A DNA stretch of 17,223 nucleotides from Elusimicrobiota bacterium (GTDB lineage Bacteria; Elusimicrobiota; Elusimicrobia; UBA1565; UBA9628): the NCBI GenBank assembly GCA_028869495.1, contig JAGWRY010000239.1, positions 1-17,223 of the forward strand, read 5' to 3'. Shown in pieces: positions 7,078 to 14,461 of the stretch (its first letter is position 1; each line of letters opens with the position of its first letter). A model generated the notes under the pieces. It was not told where the DNA came from. It ran no database searches and saw only the letters and a program-made list of their open reading frames with translations. The position numbers were made by a program, and so were the translations under genes.

Positions 7078-8444
7078 GCGATCGCCCCGGCCGCGCGCAG
7101 GAGGCGCAGGGACGCCGCGTCGGCGCGGCGCGCGACCTCGCCCTCGTCGGCGGTCAGGAGGCGGCCGTCCGAAACGACGACGCGGCCGTCGACGATCGTC
7201 CACTTGGTCCGGTGCGAGGCGCCGCAGAAGAGGAGCGCGGCGGTCGGGTCGCCGGCGGCGCCCGCGTAGTCGAGGCGCGCGGTGTCGAAGACGGCGACGT
7301 CGGCGGCCTTCCCCGGCTCGAGCGAGCCGACGTCGTCGCGGCCGAGCACGGCCGCGCCGCCGCGGGTCGCCAGGCGCAGGACGTCGCGCGCGGGCATCGA
7401 GGAGACGCCGGACTTCACGCGGTGGACGAGCAGGGCCTGGCGCGCCTCGCCGAGCATGTCGGACGTGTCGTTGGAGGCCGAGCCGTCCACGGCCAGACCG
7501 ACGGCGACGCCGGCGTCGAGGTAGCGGCGCACCGGCGCGGCGCCCGAGCCCAGGCGGAAGTTCGACGACGGGCAGTGCGCGACCCCGACCTTCGCCTTCG
7601 CCAGGCGCGCGATCTCCTCGTCCGAGACGTGGACCATGTGCGCGAGCCAGACGTTCGCGTCCATCCAGCCCAGCGACTCGACGAAGTCGATCGGGCGCAG
7701 GCCGTAGCGCTCGAGGCAGTAGGCCTCCTCGTCGAGGGTCTCGCAGAGGTGCGTGTGCAGGCGCACGCCCGTCTTCTTGGCCAGCGCGGCGGTCTCCTTC
7801 ATCAGCTCGGGAGAGACGGAGAACGGCGCGCACGGGGCCAGGGCGACGCGGCACAGCGACAGGCGCGCCGGGTCGTGGAACTTCCCGATCAGGCGCTCGC
7901 CGTCGCGGAGGATCTCGTCTTCGTCCTGCGTGCAGTCGTCGGGGGGGAGGCCGCCCTGCGAGGTCCCGACCGACATCGAGCCGCGCGTCGGGTGGAAGCG
8001 GATGCCGAGGGCGCGCGCCGCCTCGATCTGCGCGTCCACCAGGCCGGTCGTCCCGCGCGGGTACAGGTAGGTGTGGTCGGTCGAGGTCGTGCAGCCGGTC
8101 AGCAGGAGCTCGCCCAGGCCCACGGTCGCACCGAGGGCGGCGTCCTCGGGCGTCAGGTGCCGCCAGACGGCGTAGTGGTAGACGAGCCAGTCGAAGAGCT
8201 TCGCGTCCTGGGCGGCCGGGGTCGCGCGCGTCAGCGTCTGGCACAGGTGGTGGTGCGTGTTGACCATCCCCGGGATCACGACGCAGCCGCGGGCGTCGAG
8301 GACGCGCGCGCCGTCCGCCTTCAAATCCTTGCCGACCGCGGCGATCTCGCGGCCGCGGATCAGGACGTCGGCGTCGGAGAGCTCGGTGCCCGCGTCGTCC
8401 ATCACGACGACGCGGCGCGCGTTCTTGATCAGCAGGGACGCCAC
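7074..8444 (-). CDS. 8-oxoguanine deaminase (AtzA/TrzN-type amidohydrolase)
   Basis: This 456-residue cytosolic metal-dependent hydrolase belongs to the amidohydrolase superfamily. Metal and substrate motifs are NTHHHLCQTLTRA (H64 and H66), LHTHLCETLDEE, WLAHMVHVSDEEI and VGLAVDGSASND, where the aspartate is the catalytic metal ligand. Conserved blocks such as GCTTSTDH-YLYP, TRGSMS and LAPCAPFSV match my memory of Pseudomonas 8-oxoguanine deaminase more closely than plain guanine deaminase. The reaction would turn 8-oxoguanine into urate and ammonia, feeding the ureide genes in this window. Related enzymes act on isocytosine or triazines, so substrate is inferred. The GTG at 8444 is the only suitable start: the frame is open upstream but lacks ATG and would leave the family length. 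It leads an operon with the metallopeptidase and glycosyltransferase. Confidence 0.88.
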   Translation of the reverse strand: MASLLIKNARRVVVMDDAGTELSDADVLIRGREIAAVGKDLKADGARVLDARGCVVIPGMVNTHHHLCQTLTRATPAAQDAKLFDWLVYHYAVWRHLTPEDAALGATVGLGELLLTGCTTSTDHTYLYPRGTTGLVDAQIEAARALGIRFHPTRGSMSVGTSQGGLPPDDCTQDEDEILRDGERLIGKFHDPARLSLCRVALAPCAPFSVSPELMKETAALAKKTGVRLHTHLCETLDEEAYCLERYGLRPIDFVESLGWMDANVWLAHMVHVSDEEIARLAKAKVGVAHCPSSNFRLGSGAAPVRRYLDAGVAVGLAVDGSASNDTSDMLGEARQALLVHRVKSGVSSMPARDVLRLATRGGAAVLGRDDVGSLEPGKAADVAVFDTARLDYAGAAGDPTAALLFCGASHRTKWTIVDGRVVVSDGRLLTADEGEVARRADAASLRLLRAAGAIA

Positions 8445-8454
8445 GGGGCCGACG

Positions 8455-8460
8455 ATACTA
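8455..8460 (-). promoter_or_regulatory. Probable -10 element of the 8-oxoguanine deaminase gene
   Basis: TAGTAT on the minus strand lies 10 bases before the GTG at 8444; TATCGT, shifted by three bases, would leave 7. Either gives a message with almost no leader. It sits in the 36-base gap shared with the divergent TlpA-like gene. Confidence 0.45.
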
Positions 8461-8467
8461 AAATTGA

Positions 8468-8473
8468 TAGACT
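8468..8473 (+). promoter_or_regulatory. Probable -10 element of the TlpA-DUF3738 / xdhC operon
   Basis: TAGACT is followed by CCCGTCG and the ATG at 8481, with no Shine-Dalgarno. The spacing fits a leaderless transcript. It is only seven bases from the opposing -10 element, so polymerase binding to the two promoters would be mutually exclusive. Confidence 0.45.
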
Positions 8474-8480
8474 CCCGTCG

Positions 8481-9620
8481 ATGAAGACCACGACCGCCCT
8501 CCTCGCGGCGCTGCTGCTCGCCGCGTCCGCGTCCGCGAAGACCCCGGGGCCCGGACCGGCGCCGGACTTCACGGTGGGGACCGTCCTGAACGCTCCGGTC
8601 CGCCGCGCGAGCCTGAAGAGCCTGCGCGGCAAGGTCGTCTACCTCGAGTTCTGGGCGACCTGGTGCCAGCCCTGCGTGGACGAGATCCCGCACATCAGCC
8701 GCCTGGCCGAGGACTACCGCGGCAAGCCGGTCGTCTTCCTGTCCGTCACCGACGAGCCCAAGGCCAAGGTCGAGCGCTTCCTTAAAACGCATCCGACGAA
8801 GGCCTGGATCGGCGTCGACGACCTCGGCGACGTCTTCAAGACCTACGGCATCGACGCGCGCCCCGCGGGCTTCCTGATCGACGCGCACGGGCGCCTGCTC
8901 GGGAGGCTGTTCCCGTCCGACCTGCGCGCCGCGGACGTGGACGCGGCGCTGGCGGGCAAGACTCCGCCCGACCTGGAGGTCTCCCCGGCCGCCTCGCCCG
9001 CGCCGGCCGGCGCGAAGCCGCTCTACGAGGTCCGCCTGGCGCCGGGCGTGGCGGGGCCGTACACCTACTCCTTCGACAAGGACGATATCGACGGGAACAA
9101 CCTGCCGTTCGATCTGGCCGCGTCGATGGCTTACGGCATCGACCAGTTCCAGGTCGAGCTGGAGACGGCGCCGCCCGTCGCCGCCCTCGACCTGAGCGTC
9201 CGCTCCCCGGGCGTCCCGCCCGCGGCGGACCTCCTGCGCGAGGCGCTGGAGCGGACCTTCGGCGTGAGGGCGAAGCGCGTCCGGATCCGGCGCGAGGCCT
9301 ACGTGCTCGAGCGCCTGCCCGGCGCGAAGGCGCCGACGCCGCTCGACCACCAGGGGCACGGTCCGACCGCCTACGGCGGCGGCGTCTTCCGCGGCGAGGC
9401 GACGATCGCCCAGCTCGCGGCGTTCCTGCAGTCGGAGCTGGGGGGCTTCGTCGTCGACGAGAGCGGCCTGAAGGGCTGGTACGCGATGGACCTGTCCTGG
9501 GACGAGCGCAAGCCCGAGACGGCGAAGGCGGCGCTCGAGTCGTCGCTCGGCCTCACCTGGAAGAAGGCGCGGCGGAAGGTCGAGATCCTGAAGGTCGCCT
9601 TCCCCGCGCGGAGGAAATGA
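8481..9620 (+). CDS. Exported TlpA-like thioredoxin fused to a DUF3738 (TIGR03435-type) domain
   Basis: This 379-residue protein has a signal peptide (residues 1-19, ending ASA|K), so it acts in the periplasm or cell envelope. Residues about 27-160 are a TlpA/ResA-like thioredoxin fold with the redox pair C62-C65 in WATWCQPC and a cis-proline region at DARPAGFLID. A Pro/Ala linker near residue 170 leads to a second region, about 185-379. Its end (SGLKGWYAMDLSWD, then SSLGLTWKKARRKVEILKV) resembles the C-terminus of the TIGR03435/DUF3738 family, whose function is not known. That family is best known from Acidobacteria and some other soil bacteria. The gene is first in an apparent operon, only four bases ahead of xdhC, an unexpected neighbour for cytosolic molybdoenzyme maturation. 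Confidence 0.82.
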   Translation: MKTTTALLAALLLAASASAKTPGPGPAPDFTVGTVLNAPVRRASLKSLRGKVVYLEFWATWCQPCVDEIPHISRLAEDYRGKPVVFLSVTDEPKAKVERFLKTHPTKAWIGVDDLGDVFKTYGIDARPAGFLIDAHGRLLGRLFPSDLRAADVDAALAGKTPPDLEVSPAASPAPAGAKPLYEVRLAPGVAGPYTYSFDKDDIDGNNLPFDLAASMAYGIDQFQVELETAPPVAALDLSVRSPGVPPAADLLREALERTFGVRAKRVRIRREAYVLERLPGAKAPTPLDHQGHGPTAYGGGVFRGEATIAQLAAFLQSELGGFVVDESGLKGWYAMDLSWDERKPETAKAALESSLGLTWKKARRKVEILKVAFPARRK

Positions 9621-9624
9621 GGAC

Positions 9625-10419
9625 GTGGAGCCGCTGAGCGCCGCCGACCTCGCCGGCGACCTGCCGCGTCCCGCGACGCTCTGCACGCTGGCCGAGGTGA
9701 CCGGCTCGGCGCCGCAGGCGCCCGGGGCCAAGATGTGGGTCTGGGCGGACGGGACGCTGGGCACGCTCGGCGGCGGGCGCTTCGAGGCCGAGGTGATCGC
9801 CGAGGCGCGGCGCCGCCTCGACGGCGGCTCCGCCGGGCTCAAAGAATACGTGCTCTGCCGGGAGATGGGGCAGTGCTGCGGCGGCAAGGCGAAGGTGCTC
9901 TTCGAGCCCTGCCCGCGCCGCCGCGCGGTCCACGTCTTCGGCGCGGGACACGTCGGCCGCGCGCTGGCCGCGACGCTGGACGGCCTGGACCTGGACGTTC
10001 TGGTCTACGACCCGCGCCCCGACTGGGCCGAGCGCTCGGCCTTCCCGGCCAAGACGCGCCTGGTCCCCGGCGATCCGAGGACGGTCGCGGCGGCGGCCGG
10101 CTACGGGCCGCACGACGCGGCCTGCGTGCTGACGCACGACCACGAGTTGGACTTCGCGCTGGTCGGCCTGCTGCTCGACAAGCCGCTGGGCTTCCTGGGC
10201 CTGATCGGCTCGGAGCACAAGGCGCGGGTCTTCCGCGCGCGCCTGCCGGAGGCGGTGCGGCCGCTCTGGGACCGCCGCGTGCGCTGTCCGATCGGGCGGC
10301 GCGTGCCGTCGAAGAGCCCGAAGGCCGTCGCGATCGCGATCGCGGCCTCGCTGATCGAGGACTGGGCCTTCCGTCGCGCGCCGTCGCCCGAGACGGACGT
10401 CCCGGCGCCTGCGGCATGA
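9625..10419 (+). CDS. xdhC: XdhC/CoxI family molybdenum hydroxylase maturation protein
   Basis: This 264-residue cytosolic protein has the two XdhC parts. The N-terminal domain includes EVTGSAPQAPGAKMWV and GGGRFEAEV, followed by the characteristic GQCCGG near residue 90. A Rossmann-type C-terminal domain begins with HVFGAGHVGRALA near residue 108 and continues to GLIGS and SPKAVAIAIAASLI. XdhC binds molybdenum cofactor, protects its sulfurated form and inserts it into xanthine dehydrogenase or related hydroxylases. GTG at 9625 is taken as the start, with GGAGG at 9610-9614 ten bases upstream. Its stop overlaps the next start as ATGA. The hydroxylase subunits it would serve are not in this window. 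Confidence 0.92.
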   Translation: MEPLSAADLAGDLPRPATLCTLAEVTGSAPQAPGAKMWVWADGTLGTLGGGRFEAEVIAEARRRLDGGSAGLKEYVLCREMGQCCGGKAKVLFEPCPRRRAVHVFGAGHVGRALAATLDGLDLDVLVYDPRPDWAERSAFPAKTRLVPGDPRTVAAAAGYGPHDAACVLTHDHELDFALVGLLLDKPLGFLGLIGSEHKARVFRARLPEAVRPLWDRRVRCPIGRRVPSKSPKAVAIAIAASLIEDWAFRRAPSPETDVPAPAA

Positions 10420-10958
10420 CCGGGGCGCGCGTCCTCCTGCTCGCCGCGGGGCGCGGCCGGCGCGCGGGCGGGCCGAAGGCCTGGCTCCCCTATGAAGGGA
10501 AGACCCTGCTGGAGGCGCAGCTCGGCTTCCTGTCCGGCCTGGTCGGCGAGGGCGGGCTCTCGGTCGCGATCCAGCCCGAGTGGCGCGCGCGCGCCGCGGC
10601 CCTCTCGCCGCGCGTGCTGTGGGTGGGCGCCGATCCCGACGCGCCGCCGTTGGACACGCTCCGGCGCCTGGTCGCCGCCTCGCCGCCCGCGCGCTCCTTC
10701 GTCCTGCACGTCGACATGCCGGTCTTCGACCGCGCGGTCTGGGAGGCGCTGTGGGCGTCGCACGCGCCGGCCGCGGTGCCGGACTTCGGCGGGCGGCGCG
10801 GGCACCCGGTCCTGCTGTCTTGCGCGGCGCTGGCCGACGTCGCGCGGCTGGACCCGGCGAAGGACCGCCTCGACGCCTTCCTGCGCGCGCGCGGCGCCGC
10901 TGCGGTGCCGGTCGCCGCGGACTCGGTCCTGCTCAACCTCAACGAGGGAGCGGAATGA
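10416..10958 (+). CDS. MocA-like molybdenum cofactor nucleotidyltransferase (NTP_transf_3 family)
   Basis: The 180-residue product has the nucleotidyltransferase signature at its N-terminus, LLLAAGRGRRAGGPKAWLP (LAAGxSxRMGxPK type), and a metal-binding HVDMPVFD near residue 100. Later GRRGHPVLL matches the usual GxxGHPV block. Family members MocA and MobA attach CMP or GMP to molybdopterin; position between xdhC and a purine-degradation gene favours a MocA-type cytidylyltransferase serving a molybdenum hydroxylase. Nucleotide choice is inference. It is slightly shorter than typical MocA (about 190-200 residues). ATG at 10416 overlaps the xdhC stop, and its own stop overlaps the allantoinase ATG, so the three are one translational unit. 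Confidence 0.85.
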   Translation: MTGARVLLLAAGRGRRAGGPKAWLPYEGKTLLEAQLGFLSGLVGEGGLSVAIQPEWRARAAALSPRVLWVGADPDAPPLDTLRRLVAASPPARSFVLHVDMPVFDRAVWEALWASHAPAAVPDFGGRRGHPVLLSCAALADVARLDPAKDRLDAFLRARGAAAVPVAADSVLLNLNEGAE

Positions 10959-12310
10959 TCGAGCTCGCGGTCCGCGGCCGGCGCGTGCTGACGGGCGAGG
11001 GCCTGCGCCCCGCCGCGATCCTGGTCGAAGACGGCCTCATCGCCGCGGTCGCGCGTCCCGAGGAGGTCCCGGCGGGCGTCCCGGTCCGCGAGGCCGGGGA
11101 TCTCGCCGTCCTGCCGGCCCTGGTGGACGCGCACGTGCACGTCAACGAGCCGGGGCGGACCGAGTGGGAGGGCTTCTCGACCGCGACGGACGCGGCGGCG
11201 GCGGGCGGCGTCGGGACCATCGTCGACATGCCGCTCAACTGCTCGCCGGTGACGACCTCCCGTGCCGCGCTCGAGACGAAGCTGTCCGCCGTCGCCGGCA
11301 AGCTCGCCGTGGACGCGGCCTTCTGGGGCGGGCTGGTGCCGGGGAACCTCGGCGAGCTGAAGGGGCTGGCCGCGGGCGGCGTCGCCGGGGTCAAGGCGTT
11401 CCTCACGCACTCCGGGCTCGACGAGTTCCCGAACGTCTCGCGCGCGGACCTGGAGGCGGCGATGCCGGTCCTGGCGGAGCTGGATCTCCCGCTGATCGTC
11501 CACGCCGAACTCGACCCTCCGGGCGCGCCCGGCGGCGAGCCGCGCCGCTACGCGTCCTATCTGGCCTCGCGCCCGCCCGAGATGGAGCGCCGCGCGATCC
11601 GCCTGCTGATCGAGCTCTGCCGCGCGACGCGCTGCCGCACGCACGTCGTCCACCTCTCCGACGCGGACTCGCTTCCGGACGTCGAGCGCGCCAAGGCCGA
11701 GGGCCTGCCCTTCACCGTCGAGACCTGCCCGCACTACCTGACCTTCAGCGCCGCGGAGATCCCCGACGGCGCGACCGCCTTCAAGTGCGCGCCGCCGATC
11801 CGTTCCGCCGAGAATCGCGAGCGGTTGTGGGCGGGCCTGGCCCGCGGCACGATCGACTTCGTCGTCTCCGACCACTCGCCCTGCCTGCCGGAGCTCAAAA
11901 AACTCGAGTCCGGCGATTTCCTGAACGCCTGGGGCGGCGTCGCGGGCCTGCAGTTCACCTTGCCCGCGCTGTGGAGCGGCGCCAAACGCCGCGGCTTCGA
12001 GCTCGAGGACGTCGCGCGCTGGGCGGCGGAGAAGACGTCCGCCTTCCTGGGCCTGTCTCAAAAGGGCGTGCTGGAGAAGGGGCGCGACGCCGACGTGCTG
12101 ATCTTCGACGACGCGGCCCTTTTCGACGTCGAGGCGGCGGGCGTGCGCCACCGCCACAAGACCACGCCGTACCTGGGACGGCGCCTGCTGGGCGCCGTCG
12201 AAGCCCTGTACCTGCGCGGCCTGCCCGCCTTCGAGCGCGAGCGCCCGGCGGCGGGGCGGCGCGGGCGGATGCTGCTGCGGCGAGCCGGCGGCTGGGCCGC
12301 GCGCGGCTAG
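10955..12310 (+). CDS. allB: Allantoinase
   Basis: This 451-residue cyclic amidohydrolase hydrolyses allantoin to allantoate in the cytosol. The signature DAHVHVNEPGRTEWEGF contains metal ligands H60 and H62. K147 in GVKAFLTHSG is the bridging lysine that is carboxylated in the family (K146 in the E. coli enzyme by my recollection). Further ligands are in IVHAE, HVVHLSD and SDHSPC, and CPHYL is present. The length is almost exactly that of characterised AllB proteins. The start overlaps the MocA-like stop as ATGA, with GAGGGAG at 10944-10950 as ribosome binding site. It ends the operon that begins with the TlpA-like gene. NEPGRTEWEGF separates it from dihydroorotase and hydantoinase. Confidence 0.95.
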   Translation: MIELAVRGRRVLTGEGLRPAAILVEDGLIAAVARPEEVPAGVPVREAGDLAVLPALVDAHVHVNEPGRTEWEGFSTATDAAAAGGVGTIVDMPLNCSPVTTSRAALETKLSAVAGKLAVDAAFWGGLVPGNLGELKGLAAGGVAGVKAFLTHSGLDEFPNVSRADLEAAMPVLAELDLPLIVHAELDPPGAPGGEPRRYASYLASRPPEMERRAIRLLIELCRATRCRTHVVHLSDADSLPDVERAKAEGLPFTVETCPHYLTFSAAEIPDGATAFKCAPPIRSAENRERLWAGLARGTIDFVVSDHSPCLPELKKLESGDFLNAWGGVAGLQFTLPALWSGAKRRGFELEDVARWAAEKTSAFLGLSQKGVLEKGRDADVLIFDDAALFDVEAAGVRHRHKTTPYLGRRLLGAVEALYLRGLPAFERERPAAGRRGRMLLRRAGGWAARG

Positions 12311-12334
12311 CGCGCCGGGCGAGCGGCCGGCGAT

Positions 12335-12366
12335 TTGAATGTGATTTAACGCCCGGGGGCTATGCT
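12335..12366 (+). promoter_or_regulatory. Possible promoter for the exported-protein trio
   Basis: An AT-rich patch in the 106-base gap after allantoinase holds TTGAAT (12335-12340) and TATGCT (12361-12366). The 20-base spacing is longer than ideal, so the pairing is uncertain; TATGCT with an otherwise weak -35 is as likely. Unlike the other promoters seen here it would leave a leader of about 45 bases. Confidence 0.35.
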
Positions 12367-12388
12367 GTGTCCGTCGGCGAGAATCGGC

Positions 12389-12404
12389 GCGGGAGCTGTC
12401 CCGC
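12389..12404 (+). other. Small perfect hairpin directly before the ribosome binding site of the GWGEI gene
   Basis: GCGGGA and TCCCGC form a 6-bp stem with a GCTG loop. It ends one base before GAGGAGG (12405-12411), the Shine-Dalgarno for the ATG at 12417. Its place in the only visible leader of the window suggests a role in translation or message stability, but such short GC stems also occur by chance in this sequence. Confidence 0.3.
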
Positions 12405-12416
12405 GAGGAGGCTGCC

Positions 12417-12911
12417 ATGAGGAGCGCCTGGAGAGCGTCGGTGCTGTTGCTGGCGGGGCTGCCGCTGACGTTGGCGGCGGAGCCGGTCTCTTCCTCGAAC
12501 GAGAAGGCCGCGCCGCGCGCGGAGAGGCGGGAGACGCCGCGCGCGGACGAGAAGTCCGAGTCGCAGGTCCGCAGGCTCGCCGCGCGCTACGGCGTGCCGG
12601 CGCCGCAGGTGGAGGACCTGCGCCGCCAAAAGCTGGGCTGGGGGGAGATCAACGCCGCCCTGGCGATCGCGAAGAGGTCGGGCCAGCCGCTGAGCGCGAT
12701 CATGGCCCTGCACGCCTCCGGCCTGGGCTGGGGGGAGATCGCGCAGAAGTACGGGTTCAAGCTCGGCGACGCCGTCGGCCGGGCCGATGGGCACGACCGT
12801 TCCCGGACGCGGGCGAGGGAGCGCGAGCGGGAGCGCGGGGAGGAGCGGGGCGAGAGGCCGGAGCGGGACCGCGCGCCGGAGTTCGGCCCCGGTCCGCGCG
12901 GGAGGCGCTGA
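12417..12911 (+). CDS. Exported protein with duplicated LGWGEI motif and charged tail, function unknown
   Basis: The 164-residue product begins with a signal peptide (hydrophobic to residue 21, AA|E). Residues about 46-117 form a small helical region with the motif LGWGEI twice, at 73-78 and 103-108, thirty residues apart. The encoding DNA is an exact 18-base repeat (12633-12650 and 12723-12740). Between them lies ALAIAKRSGQPLSAIMALH. Short exported proteins with GWGEI/GWGQIA motifs occur in other bacteria but have no function I know of. Residues about 122-164 are an Arg/Glu-rich tail resembling the downstream helix protein. A strong GAGGAGG sits five bases before the ATG. It heads a run of three exported-protein genes. 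Confidence 0.75.
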   Translation: MRSAWRASVLLLAGLPLTLAAEPVSSSNEKAAPRAERRETPRADEKSESQVRRLAARYGVPAPQVEDLRRQKLGWGEINAALAIAKRSGQPLSAIMALHASGLGWGEIAQKYGFKLGDAVGRADGHDRSRTRARERERERGEERGERPERDRAPEFGPGPRGRR

Positions 12912-12935
12912 GCCGGTCCGGGCGCGGGGCCGTCC

Positions 12936-13805
12936 ATGAGACGCGTCCTCGCGGTCGCGGCGCTCGCGCTGGCCGTCCCCGCCGCGGGGGCGGGAGGCGG
13001 CCGCGCGGGCGGAGGTCTGAGCGCCGGCTCGGACGGCTACCGCGAGGCGCGGGCTTGGGCCTCGTTCGACCTGCCGGACTCGACGTACCTGACCCCGCGC
13101 GCCGCGCTCTACCGCTCGGACTTCCTGAACGGGACGGAGGAGGTCCTCGGTCTGCGCGGCGGCTGGCAGCCCGGGCCCTGGTCCGTGGGCGCGGACGCCT
13201 CGCTCCAGCCCCGCGTCGACGGTTACGAGAGGTCGTCGTTCGGGTTGGACGCGTCGCTCTCGGTGCCGCTGGACGACGCGCGGCGGGGGCTGTCCCTCGC
13301 GGCGGGCGGCGGCGCGACGTTCACGCGCCACTCGGACCTCTATTACGCGGCGTCCGGTCCCGGCCGCGGCCGCGCGCGCGGCGCCGCGCGCGGCGAGGAG
13401 TTCGCGGTCCGGGAGACCGACCTGTTCGTCTTCGGGAGCCTGCGGGGCCGCGCCGGCGCGCTGACGCTGCGGCTGGGCGAGAGCCTCTACGACCGCGACC
13501 TGGCCGCAGCGGACGCGCGCCGCGAGCTCGCGCCGCCGGGCAGCGGCTTCGGGGCGGCCGTCTTCGGCTTCCCGCGCACGGTCGTCGCGGTGCGCGCGCG
13601 CGCGGAGGCGACGGCGAACCTGGAGCCCTTCGTCTCCTGCGAGCGCACGACCTTCGAGCTCGGCGACCCCGCGGCGCTCTCGCTCAAGGGCGGGGCGACG
13701 CTCTACCGCGGTCGCGCGGCGCTGACCGGGTCGTTCGAGTTGTACCGACAAAGCGGCTACGCCGACCGGCGCTACGTCGCGCTCGGCGCGAGCCTGGGCT
13801 TCTGA
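12936..13805 (+). CDS. Putative outer-membrane beta-barrel protein, function unknown
   Basis: The 289-residue protein starts with a signal peptide (MRRVLAVAALALAVPAAGA). The rest alternates hydrophobic and polar residues in stretches of about ten with many Tyr, Phe, Leu and Gly, as in transmembrane beta strands (for example SFGLDASLSVPL, GALTLRLGESLY, AALTGSFELYRQSGY). It ends in phenylalanine (VALGASLGF), the usual C-terminal signal recognised by the Bam machinery. An Arg/Gly-rich loop near residue 145-155 may be a surface loop. No specific family is recognised. No Shine-Dalgarno is obvious; the ATG was chosen because the signal peptide begins there. It lies 24 bases after the GWGEI protein, probably in the same transcript. 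Confidence 0.7.
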   Translation: MRRVLAVAALALAVPAAGAGGGRAGGGLSAGSDGYREARAWASFDLPDSTYLTPRAALYRSDFLNGTEEVLGLRGGWQPGPWSVGADASLQPRVDGYERSSFGLDASLSVPLDDARRGLSLAAGGGATFTRHSDLYYAASGPGRGRARGAARGEEFAVRETDLFVFGSLRGRAGALTLRLGESLYDRDLAAADARRELAPPGSGFGAAVFGFPRTVVAVRARAEATANLEPFVSCERTTFELGDPAALSLKGGATLYRGRAALTGSFELYRQSGYADRRYVALGASLGF

Positions 13806-13898
13806 GCGGTGGGGGCTGCGCCCGAGGGCCGTCCCGGCGCTCGAGGAGGAAGCGTTGCTCCGGTGCCGTGCGACGCTCGCCGTCGAAGGAGGGAACGC

Positions 13899-14438
13899 AT
13901 GAGACGACTCGGGACGTTCGGGATGCTGGCGCTGGGATTGGCCGCCCTGTGGGCGGCGGCGGCCGCCGCCCAGACGCCGGATCAGACCCAGGAGCAGGCC
14001 CAGCCGCAGACGCAAGAGCAGGCGCGGGAGAAGGCTCGGGATCAGACGCGGGAGCAGGCGCGCGACCGGGAGCGGGAGCAGGTCCGCGACAAGGATCAGG
14101 TGCGTACCCGCGAGCGCGAGAAGGACCGCGACCGGGTGCGCGACCGGGAGAAGGACGAGAAGCCGCTCAAGGAGCGCGATCGGGAGCGGGCCCGCGAGCG
14201 GACGCGGGAACGGGCGAAGTCCCGAGACCGGTCGAAGGAGAGCGCCGAGGAGCGCGCCCGGGAGAGGACGCGCACGCGGACGAGGCGCGAGGAGAAGGCC
14301 GCCGAGCGCGAGCGCCGGCGGACCGTCCGGGAGCACGAGCGCGCGGCGCGCGAGGACCTGAAGTCCCGCGAGATCGAGCGCCGCGACGCCGAGATCGGCA
14401 AGGAGGCCAAAGAGGCCGGCCCCGGGCCGGACAAATAG
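13899..14438 (+). CDS. Exported protein with long Arg/Glu/Asp/Lys-rich, probably single-helix, region
   Basis: Residues 1-25 are a signal peptide (MRRLGTFGM, hydrophobic core, AAAAAA|Q). A short Gln/Thr-rich section with EQA repeats follows (residues about 25-48). The remaining 130 residues are almost entirely Arg, Glu, Asp, Lys, Thr and Ala in REREKDRDR patterns, typical of a stable single alpha helix rather than a coiled coil, because regular hydrophobic positions are lacking. No family is recognised, and low complexity makes homology search unreliable. The ORF is supported by the signal peptide and GGAGGG five bases before the ATG. It follows the barrel gene by 93 bases and ends before a strong hairpin. 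A helical spacer between membrane and cell wall is one idea, without direct evidence. Confidence 0.68.
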   Translation: MRRLGTFGMLALGLAALWAAAAAAQTPDQTQEQAQPQTQEQAREKARDQTREQARDREREQVRDKDQVRTREREKDRDRVRDREKDEKPLKERDRERARERTRERAKSRDRSKESAEERARERTRTRTRREEKAAERERRRTVREHERAAREDLKSREIERRDAEIGKEAKEAGPGPDK

Positions 14439-14461
14439 TCCGCGCGCGCCGCGTCGCGCGA

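Noticed and set aside
12361..12416. Alternative start at the ATG at 12362 for a long frame reading across the exported genes
   Set aside because: That frame gives Arg/Gly/Ala-rich sequence without a signal peptide or motif, while the frame from 12417 has a strong ribosome site and signal peptide.
13980..14300. Apparent tandem repeat or CRISPR-like periodicity in the GCGGGAGCGGGAGC-type DNA
   Set aside because: It is explained by codons for the Arg/Glu-rich helix; spacing is irregular and there are no conserved repeat-spacer units.
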